Positions 8,409 through 14,631 of a DNA stretch of 22,288 bases are shown here, in pieces. This DNA is from an uncultured Anaerolineaceae bacterium (GTDB lineage: Bacteria > Chloroflexota > Anaerolineae > Promineifilales > Promineifilaceae): the NCBI GenBank assembly GCA_937967805.1, contig CALBTC010000250.1, positions 1 to 22,288 on the forward strand, in the 5' to 3' direction. The translations under genes and the position numbers were made by a program. The notes beneath the pieces were generated by a model, which worked only from the letters and a program-made list of their open reading frames with translations, made no database searches and had not been told where the DNA came from. Within the stretch, counting starts at the first letter, position 1. Every line of letters begins with the position of its first letter.

Positions 8409-9788
8409 TTATCCTACAATAACCAGGTAGTACAGAAGCCCGGCTGCTGCTGCGCCGGCCAGCGTCCACAACATGCTCACCTTGAAGCGGAACAGGGCAA
8501 TGAAAGCGACAATGGCAATGAGGAGGGCAGCCCAGTCAATAGTGTGCAGCTCTGGTAAATACAGGCGCAGGGGGCCAAAATACGAATCATTAACTGTGCC
8601 AAAGACAGTATTTAGTGAAAACCAGACGGCCAGGTTGAGGATAACCCCGACGACTGCGGCTGTAATGGCTGAAAGAATTGTGCTCAACGATTTGTGACCA
8701 CGCAATTTTTCGATGTAAGGAGCACCCAAAAAGATCCAAAGAAAACAAGGGACAAACGTGACCCAGGTGGTTAAAACAGCGCCAAGGACTCCGGCAAGTA
8801 ATGGAGACAATCCAGTGGCCTGTCGATAGGCACCCATAAAACCGACAAACTGTACGACTTGGATCAGCGGCCCAGGCGTCGTCTCCGCCATACCCAGGCC
8901 GTCCAGCATCTCGCCCGGTTGGAGCCAACCGTAGGTTTGCACCGCTTCCTGGGCAATATAGGCCAGGACGGCATATGCCCCGCCAAAGGTAACCACAGCC
9001 GCCCGGCTGAAAAAGAGGCCGATTTGAGTAAATATGTTCCCCTCTCCATGCCAAAGCCACAGAAACAGCAGGGGTGTAAACCAGAGGAGAAGGCATATGA
9101 TTAAGGTCAGGAAACTGCGGCGGAGGGACGGCCGTGTGTGCGGTGCAATCTGGTCGGTAATGAGAGCATCATCCTCTATCTCATGCCCCTTAATGACAAA
9201 AAACTGCTTTTCCCAAAAGCGACCGCCTACTGCACCGATCACTCCTGCGCTCAGAATAATCAGGGGAAAGGGCACGTTGAAAAAGAAGATGGCTATAAAG
9301 GCCAGCAGGGCCACACCAATCATGCTGCGGTTTTTCAAGGCGCGTTTGCCGATGCGAACAACCGCCTCCACGACAACGGCCATAACCGCCGGTTTCAGAC
9401 CGTAAAAGATGGCCTGGACAAAAGTGACTTCCTGGTAGCTGGCATAGAGGACGCTTAATCCCAAAATGGTAATGAAGCCGGGCAGGATGAAGAGAATTCC
9501 GGCGACCAAGCCTCCTTTCATGCCGTGCAGCAGCCAGCCCAAATAGGTGGCCAACTGCTGCGCTTCTGGCCCGGGCAGGAGCATGGTGTAGTTCAGCGCG
9601 TGCAGAAAGCGGGTTTCGCTCACCCACCGCTTTTCCTCTACAATAATGCGGTGCATGACCGCCATCTGTCCCGCAGGGCCGCCAAAACTGTAGATGGCCA
9701 CGCGCACCCACACCCAAAATGCTTCTCGGAAAGTTATGTTGTGGCTGGGTGCCACCAACACAGGTTGTGTTACAGTTGTTTCTGCCAT
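8409..9788 (-). CDS. chrA: Chromate efflux transporter ChrA
   Basis: Two-domain (long-chain) chromate ion transporter of about 459 residues in the inner membrane, which exports chromate from the cytoplasm. The first CHR domain opens with FREAFWVWVRVAIYSFGGP and the GGPAGQMAVMHR signature, followed by LLPGPEAQQLATYLGW. The second has the matching FFSRAAVVTFGGAYAVLAY and TTPGPLIQVVQFVGF motifs, the usual inverted duplication. The ATG at 9788 is supported by a GAGGTG ribosome site and by a normal first CHR domain. The open frame continues upstream only because it overlaps chrB. It is preceded by chrB with a 7-bp gap and followed after four bases by an arsC scar, so the three form one operon. Both halves look intact. 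Confidence 0.95.
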   Translation of the reverse strand: MAETTVTQPVLVAPSHNITFREAFWVWVRVAIYSFGGPAGQMAVMHRIIVEEKRWVSETRFLHALNYTMLLPGPEAQQLATYLGWLLHGMKGGLVAGILFILPGFITILGLSVLYASYQEVTFVQAIFYGLKPAVMAVVVEAVVRIGKRALKNRSMIGVALLAFIAIFFFNVPFPLIILSAGVIGAVGGRFWEKQFFVIKGHEIEDDALITDQIAPHTRPSLRRSFLTLIICLLLWFTPLLFLWLWHGEGNIFTQIGLFFSRAAVVTFGGAYAVLAYIAQEAVQTYGWLQPGEMLDGLGMAETTPGPLIQVVQFVGFMGAYRQATGLSPLLAGVLGAVLTTWVTFVPCFLWIFLGAPYIEKLRGHKSLSTILSAITAAVVGVILNLAVWFSLNTVFGTVNDSYFGPLRLYLPELHTIDWAALLIAIVAFIALFRFKVSMLWTLAGAAAAGLLYYLVIVG

Positions 9789-9795
9789 TTTCACC

Positions 9796-10740
9796 TCATG
9801 CCCCCTGATTTGTAGAGGATAAAGCGGCATAAAGCCCCTCAAAAAGAGCGATGCCGTGTTGTTCCAGTTCGCTGTCCGGTACGTTGGCCAGCAGCCAGCC
9901 GCGTAAGGTGGCATCAACACCGGCTGTTTCTGGTCGCTGGTAACGGCCGTCGCGCAAATCAATCTCATGCACAATTTCCGCCATTAAAGAAAGCGCAGTT
10001 TCATCCAGCTGAAAGGCTTGCAGCATCACTTCAAACGTACACAGGTTTCCCTGGTGGCTGAATTCGGCCCCGTCCATGTCAAAACCGACCTCACCTGGTT
10101 CTGGCGTGGTCGCATAGCGGATAGTGGCATAGGGGTTAAGGTAGCGGCGGATGAGCCAGGCGCAGGCCAGCCGGTCTACGTGGGGGCGCGGGCGGGTAAC
10201 CCATCGTGTGTCCTGGTATTGGGCGATGACGGCCGTTACAATTTGCGGCGTGTTGGCATCATTTGGGGTTAGCAACTGCTTTATTTGGTGGAGTTTGGCG
10301 GTAACGGCCGTTCCCTGCGGGCACTGGAAATAATCAATACGGGCCACATCAGTTTGCTGCTTTTGCAGCTTGTGAAGAACGCTAAGAAAATCACTTGCCT
10401 TTTCATCCGGCTCACTCTCCCCAATTTGATGTTCTAAATCGATCAACTGCGTCAGAATTTCTTCATACTCTTCCTGCCGCGCCTGATTAAATAAGGGTAT
10501 AAGCTGACCATCATCTAGCCCCTCAAACTGGGCCACGCGCATTACCAGTGCTTCCCCCTCGGCCTGCTGTATTTCCTGAGCCAGCCACTGAAACGATTCT
10601 ATACACTCATCGTGGGCAGGCAGAATATAGACGCTGCCTGTCGGGGATACAGCTCCCAACCGACGCAGCCGCCGCCAGAGTGTGACCCTGGGTGTATTTG
10701 CCCTTGAAGGTAGTGAGTAGGAGAGAACAATCCATTCCAT
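9796..10740 (-). CDS. chrB: Chromate resistance protein ChrB
   Basis: Two-domain ChrB of 314 residues. The N-terminal half (MEWIVLSYSLPS, then RVTLWRRLRRLGAV and GSVYILP) matches the ChrB N-terminal domain. The C-terminal half has the family signature RPRPHVDRLACAWLIRRYL and later GAEFSHQGNLCTFE and DATLRGWLLAN. In characterised systems ChrB acts as a chromate-responsive regulator and accessory factor for chrA. I prefer ATG 10740; a TTG two codons earlier (10746) is weaker. No good ribosome site is visible, so translation may be inefficient or start differently. It leads the leftward chrB-chrA operon and diverges from the zinc-type arsR gene, sharing a 146-bp regulatory gap. Confidence 0.92.
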   Translation of the reverse strand: MEWIVLSYSLPSRANTPRVTLWRRLRRLGAVSPTGSVYILPAHDECIESFQWLAQEIQQAEGEALVMRVAQFEGLDDGQLIPLFNQARQEEYEEILTQLIDLEHQIGESEPDEKASDFLSVLHKLQKQQTDVARIDYFQCPQGTAVTAKLHQIKQLLTPNDANTPQIVTAVIAQYQDTRWVTRPRPHVDRLACAWLIRRYLNPYATIRYATTPEPGEVGFDMDGAEFSHQGNLCTFEVMLQAFQLDETALSLMAEIVHEIDLRDGRYQRPETAGVDATLRGWLLANVPDSELEQHGIALFEGLYAALSSTNQGA

Positions 10741-10829
10741 AGTCAATGATTGTAATGTTTATTTCCATTAATTGCAATACTTATTACACAACTTTCTCAA
10801 AGCAACTTTACCTTGTTGAAATGTGATCA

Positions 10830-10866
10830 TTGTTATAAACTTTCTATCTGAATATATACTCAGATA
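10830..10866 (+). promoter_or_regulatory. ArsR/SmtB-type operator overlapping a sigma-70 promoter
   Basis: TATCTGA (10845-10851) and TCAGATA (10860-10866) form perfect inverted arms around A-TATATA-C, giving a 22-bp palindrome with one mismatched pair. TTGTTA (10830-10835) lies exactly 17 bp before the TATATA at 10853-10858, so the -10 box is in the middle of the palindrome. ArsR/SmtB repressors bind such imperfect dyads, and binding here would exclude RNA polymerase. The site is 20 bp before the repressor start, consistent with autoregulation of the arsR-CDF operon. Confidence 0.75.
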
Positions 10867-10886
10867 CTCACAAGGGAGTGGCGCAA

Positions 10887-11267
10887 ATGCCGCAGCAGCA
10901 CGAAATTACAGAGCAGCCCCAAGGACTTCCAGAAGATATTCTGGCCGATGTTGTGGCTACGTTTAAGGCGCTCAGCGATCCCACGCGAGCTCAGCTGGTT
11001 TACCTGTTGACCGAAAAGGAATACAGCGTCAACGAGTTGAGTGAAGGTGTGGCTGTTTCTTCTTCGGCCGTATCCCATCACCTGGCTAAACTGCGCGCCA
11101 TCCGATTGGTGCGCACCCGGCGCAAGGGGAACCAAATCTTTTACTCAATTGATGACAGCCACGTAGCGGCCCTATTCCGCGAGGCGCTCTATCATCTGGA
11201 TCATGTGCGGCAGAACCTGCCCGATCACCCTTATCCCGACTATCTGAAAATCTTACCTGACAAATAA
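10887..11267 (+). CDS. ArsR/SmtB-family zinc-type metalloregulator
   Basis: Winged-helix repressor of 126 residues. The core LADVVATFKALSDPTRAQLV, the recognition-helix region VSSSAVSHHLAKLRAIRLV and the wing TRRKGNQIFYSI are typical of ArsR/SmtB. The alpha-3 cysteine box (ELCVCDL) of As/Cd sensors is replaced by EYSVNEL, with no Cys. The alpha-5 helix reads DSHVAALFREALYHLDH, that is D-x-H-x10-H-x2-H, the Zn/Co ligand pattern of CzrA, SmtB and NmtR. I therefore predict zinc (or cobalt) sensing rather than arsenic. The ATG at 10887 is favoured because GGGAG (10874-10878) is eight bases upstream; a GTG at 10878 overlaps that site. It is followed after 11 bp by a CDF exporter, its likely target. 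Confidence 0.92.
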   Translation: MPQQHEITEQPQGLPEDILADVVATFKALSDPTRAQLVYLLTEKEYSVNELSEGVAVSSSAVSHHLAKLRAIRLVRTRRKGNQIFYSIDDSHVAALFREALYHLDHVRQNLPDHPYPDYLKILPDK

Positions 11268-11278
11268 GGGAGCATTCT

Positions 11279-12400
11279 ATGTCACCGCATACACACAACC
11301 ATTCTGACGAACAACACGAACATCCACACCCACATGACCACGATCACAATCATAGCCATGACCATGATGATGGGCACCATCACCATCATGGTGGCGGTCT
11401 TTGGGGCTGGATTAGCACCATTTTCCACCTGCATGGTCACAGCCACCAGCACGATGCGCTGGCTTCTGACCAGGCGTTTATAGACAACCAGGAAGGCATT
11501 CGTACCGTCTGGCTGTCTCTGGCAGCCTTGACCATTACCTCGCTGCTGCAAATTGTCATTGTGGCCTGGAGCGGCAGCGTGGCGCTGTTGGCAGACACCA
11601 TCCACAACATTGGCGATGGTCTCAATTCAGTGCCGCTGTTGATTGCTTTCTACCTGGCACGACGCGCTGCGACCCGCCGCTACACCTATGGCTTTGGCAA
11701 AGCCGAAGACGTGGCCGGAATTTTTATTGTCCTGTCGATTGCCATTAGCGCCGGCGTTGTCTTTTATGAATCCATTCAAAAGTTCATAGATCCAGAACCC
11801 ATAAGCAACCTGGGCTGGGTGGCAGCCGCAGCCATCATTGGTTTTCTGGGCAACGAAGCAGTTGCCCTCCTGCAAATCCGCACCGGGCGCAAAATTGGTT
11901 CGGCCGCGTTGGTCGCCGATGGCCTCCATGCCCGTACCGACGGTTTGACTTCACTAGCCGTGTTGTTAGCGGCTGGCGGCACCTGGCTGGGCTTCCCTAT
12001 TGTAGACCCGATCATTGGCGTTTTGATCGGCGTTGCCATTCTCTTCATCACCAGAGATGCCATTGTGACGATGTGGTATCGTCTGATGGATGCCATCGAG
12101 CCGGAATACATGGAACAGGCTGAAGCGGTTATCTCCCAGCAGCCAGGAGTCGAAGAACTATGCCGTTTGCGGATGCGCTGGATGGGGCACCGTCTCCAGG
12201 CAGAAGCGACGATTGCCGTTGATCCCCAGCTGACCACGCTGGAGAGCCACCACATTGCGGAACAGGTGCGGCATGAACTGTTTCACCAGCTTCCCACGCT
12301 TTCAGAGGCAATCATTCACATCGATCCCTGGCTGGAAGAGCCGGAAGCGGCCCATGAATTGACGCTGCATCACGAATCGGTGCCGCGTCCTCTGGCTTAA
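11279..12400 (+). CDS. Cation diffusion facilitator, zinc exporter type
   Basis: Six-helix CDF antiporter of 373 residues that would export Zn(II) from the cytoplasm in exchange for protons. The first 60 residues hold about 22 histidines, including a run of five, a metal-collecting tail. Helix 2 has ADTIHNIGD and helix 5 has ADGLHARTD, so both halves of the transport site are HxxxD, the pairing known in ZitB/ZnT-type zinc carriers. A C-terminal cytoplasmic domain (about 275-355) is present. GGGAG lies seven bases before the ATG, and the gene begins 11 bp after the repressor stop, so they are co-transcribed. Cobalt or cadmium transport cannot be excluded. Confidence 0.94.
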   Translation: MSPHTHNHSDEQHEHPHPHDHDHNHSHDHDDGHHHHHGGGLWGWISTIFHLHGHSHQHDALASDQAFIDNQEGIRTVWLSLAALTITSLLQIVIVAWSGSVALLADTIHNIGDGLNSVPLLIAFYLARRAATRRYTYGFGKAEDVAGIFIVLSIAISAGVVFYESIQKFIDPEPISNLGWVAAAAIIGFLGNEAVALLQIRTGRKIGSAALVADGLHARTDGLTSLAVLLAAGGTWLGFPIVDPIIGVLIGVAILFITRDAIVTMWYRLMDAIEPEYMEQAEAVISQQPGVEELCRLRMRWMGHRLQAEATIAVDPQLTTLESHHIAEQVRHELFHQLPTLSEAIIHIDPWLEEPEAAHELTLHHESVPRPLA

Positions 12401-12435
12401 GCAGCAGATTTTCTGTTTCGTATTGTTTCCCTCTT

Positions 12436-13257
12436 ATGAGTCCAGTTTTGCGGGCGATTCTATTATCTTGGGATTTCCGTCTTGATATTGTCCTTGTCTT
12501 ACTTTTAACGGGTGGCGTTTATACTTTGGGCTGGTTACGCCTCCGAAAACGCGGCCGGGGTGTATTGGCCAGCCGCTGGCGTCTGGTCTCCTATTTGGGT
12601 GGGTTAGTCGCCATTGCTCTGGCATTGCTGTCTGCGATTGATGTCATTCAATCTCTGCTCTTTTTTATGCATATGATCCAGCATTTGCTGCTGGTCATGA
12701 TTGCCCCGCCTTTGCTGCTGTTAGGGAGTCCGATGGTTTTTTTGCTATGGGGGCTGCCCGCGCGTTGGCGTTGGGCAGCTTCTGGGCTGCTTGCCCGGAA
12801 AGCGCCTTTCCGGCAGGGGTTTAGACGGGTGACAACGCCAGCGATTAGCTGGTTTCTGTTTGTTATCATCCTCATTGGCTGGCATGATCCAAATGCCTAT
12901 AATGCTGCGTTAAAAAGTGAATGGGTGCATGATCTGGAACATTTGACGTTTTTTGTAAGTGGTATGCTTTTTTGGTGGCATGTTGTCGGCGCAGCCCCGC
13001 GAATTCATCGTCATTTTACCTACCCCTTCCGCATTGTTTATCTTTTGGGAGCTTTGCCCTTCAATATGTTTTTAGGTGTCGTGTTGGCATTTGCCAGTGA
13101 GCCATATTACTCGCACTATACAACGGTGCCACGCTTGTGGGGGGTAACTGCTTTGGCGGATCAGCAAATAGGTGGTGTCATCATGTGGGTGCCGGGCAGC
13201 ATGATGTACCTTATTGCTATTATAATTCTGGTTGCACGGCTCCTTGATGAAAGTTGA
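12436..13257 (+). CDS. CtaG-like cytochrome c oxidase assembly protein
   Basis: Multi-pass membrane protein of 273 residues of the CtaG/caa3 assembly family. Signatures are HMIQHLLLVMIAPPLLLLG (H79, H83), GWHDPNAYNAAL (H150) and HDLEHLTFFVSGMLFWWH (H165, H169, H182), with about seven hydrophobic helices. In Bacillus the family is needed for caa3 oxidase formation, and the histidines suggest copper handling. No ribosome site is obvious before the ATG. The gene starts 35 bp after the zinc exporter. Its codon texture is more T-rich than the upstream genes, so it may be an independent acquisition rather than a true member of the zinc operon. No oxidase subunits are in the window. Confidence 0.85.
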   Translation: MSPVLRAILLSWDFRLDIVLVLLLTGGVYTLGWLRLRKRGRGVLASRWRLVSYLGGLVAIALALLSAIDVIQSLLFFMHMIQHLLLVMIAPPLLLLGSPMVFLLWGLPARWRWAASGLLARKAPFRQGFRRVTTPAISWFLFVIILIGWHDPNAYNAALKSEWVHDLEHLTFFVSGMLFWWHVVGAAPRIHRHFTYPFRIVYLLGALPFNMFLGVVLAFASEPYYSHYTTVPRLWGVTALADQQIGGVIMWVPGSMMYLIAIIILVARLLDES

Positions 13258-13269
13258 CTGTAGATGTTT

Positions 13270-13301
13270 AGGAAACGGCCGTTTTCTCCAGTTTTTTGGT
13301 T
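13270..13301. terminator. Possible bidirectional terminator between convergent genes
   Basis: The only structure in the gap between the converging ctaG-like gene and the membrane-protein gene is AAACGGCCGTTT, with flanking GGA/TCC and then T-rich sequence. The palindrome has almost no loop, so it is a weak hairpin. It is proposed mainly from its position and its likeness to the tRNA terminator. Confidence 0.3.
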
Positions 13302-13335
13302 TTCAAATATAATCGTGATTTTTGCATACTAACCT

Positions 13336-14514
13336 TTAGGGCTGAACTGAATTGTTGTCAGTAAGGGCTCTCACGCCAGACACATCTAGAACCGTAAACT
13401 CATCTTCGCCGCTTTGCCGCACAATCTCAGATAATTCATTTGCGTCAAAAGGCAACGTTTGACTGGCAAAGGCAATACTGGTTTGCGCCGCCGGCAGGTT
13501 CACCACGATGACGTCACCAAATAACGTTAAAAGGGATGTTGCCATTTGCGGTGCATTTGGGTTATCTGGCTCCAAAACCTCGTTCAGGCCCAAAATAACC
13601 ACCCCTTGCCCGGCGTACTGTTCGCTAACGGTACGGTAAAATGGAATGCTGCGGGGGTCAACAGCCACCGGTTCGGGCTGCCGGGCACTGGCCCAGGCAA
13701 CCAGGGTAACATTGGCAACCAAGACCAACACAACAGCGGCCCCTACTAACCATTTGGTATACGTGGTCTTAAGACGGCCGTTTGCCGAAATGGCCATACT
13801 CGGCTTAGCAGAAAAGTTGAGAACGGCCGTCATCTGCTCCTTCATGGCATACGCCAGCAGCCCAAAGATAAAAACAACCACCCCCAGCATTTCCATCAGC
13901 TCCTCAACCGTAGCAATGGCCAGGTAGCGAAAAGTAACACCCCCTCCGACATCATACTGATTGGCACTGATGGCCTCAACGACGACGGCTCCGCCGACAT
14001 AAAGCAGACCGGCGATAATCAACACGTTTCTGGTAGATGAGGGTAGATGAAGCAGAAAACGCAGGTAAAGAAGCGCAATGACAATAACCAGGGGAACAAA
14101 AGCAATGACCCAGGCAAATGTCAGGTAGCCGCTGGTGTCAAATCTGGCCTGTAATGAATCCGAGAAAATTTCGTGGATAACTGCTCCTTCATCCATTGAT
14201 AGATACAAAAAAATAGCCGTCAGACCGAGCCAGTGACGGCCGTATGGCTCCTTGTTTCTAATTTTCACCAGGGCAATAAAGGCCAGCAGCACAGCGGCCG
14301 TAAACAAAAGCAGCGTAGCGTACCAGGTAGGAATCGTCTCTTCCGCATTTACGCTGAACAGATCAAGGAGTGACAAAGCCAGGGCACTGGTTTCACTGCC
14401 CAGCACATTTTCCAGCAGATATTCATTTATCAGGCTCTGTCCGGCCAGGTAAAGGGAAACGATACCAAGAAAAAGGCCGATTTTTCGCGGGTTGAGACGG
14501 AGTTCAAAAGGCAT
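13336..14514 (-). CDS. Seven-helix membrane protein of unknown function
   Basis: I do not recognise this 392-residue protein. About seven hydrophobic segments are visible near 12-29, 64-83, 93-107, 130-156, 163-182, 203-224 and 254-277. A soluble C-terminal region of about 115 residues follows. Polar residues sit in or beside the helices: D108-E109 and H114-E115 (MDEGAVIHE), E180 (VVVEAISAN), and E204/E205/E208 (VEELMEML). Such buried acidic/His sets can form a metal site, as in ceramidase-like membrane hydrolases, but no family match is claimed. There is no clear ribosome site before the ATG. A 38-nt palindrome lies 51 bp upstream, separating it from the FecR gene, so it is probably transcribed on its own. 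Confidence 0.7.
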   Translation of the reverse strand: MPFELRLNPRKIGLFLGIVSLYLAGQSLINEYLLENVLGSETSALALSLLDLFSVNAEETIPTWYATLLLFTAAVLLAFIALVKIRNKEPYGRHWLGLTAIFLYLSMDEGAVIHEIFSDSLQARFDTSGYLTFAWVIAFVPLVIVIALLYLRFLLHLPSSTRNVLIIAGLLYVGGAVVVEAISANQYDVGGGVTFRYLAIATVEELMEMLGVVVFIFGLLAYAMKEQMTAVLNFSAKPSMAISANGRLKTTYTKWLVGAAVVLVLVANVTLVAWASARQPEPVAVDPRSIPFYRTVSEQYAGQGVVILGLNEVLEPDNPNAPQMATSLLTLFGDVIVVNLPAAQTSIAFASQTLPFDANELSEIVRQSGEDEFTVLDVSGVRALTDNNSVQP

Positions 14515-14564
14515 GGTCTGGATTTGGTTTCTGCAACAATAGTAACATGGAATGTGCTCTCAAG

Positions 14565-14602
14565 CTGTTTATGGCCAGACGGTGCCGTCTGGCCATAAAC
14601 AG
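14565..14602. repeat. Perfect 38-nt palindrome
   Basis: CTGTTTATGGCCAGACGG (14565-14582) is the exact inverse complement of 14585-14602, with only two bases between. It follows the stop of the FecR gene and precedes the start of the membrane-protein gene on the same strand. No T-tract follows on either side, so a classical intrinsic terminator is uncertain. Transcript-end protection, a mobile hairpin repeat or a binding site are alternatives. Confidence 0.7.
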
Positions 14603-14631
14603 TCATCTTATGTTAGGGAGTTGTATGCCTG

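Noticed and set aside
9789..9974. Upstream start for chrA inside chrB
   Set aside because: The extension overlaps the end of chrB in another frame, lacks family similarity, and ATG 9788 has a good ribosome site.
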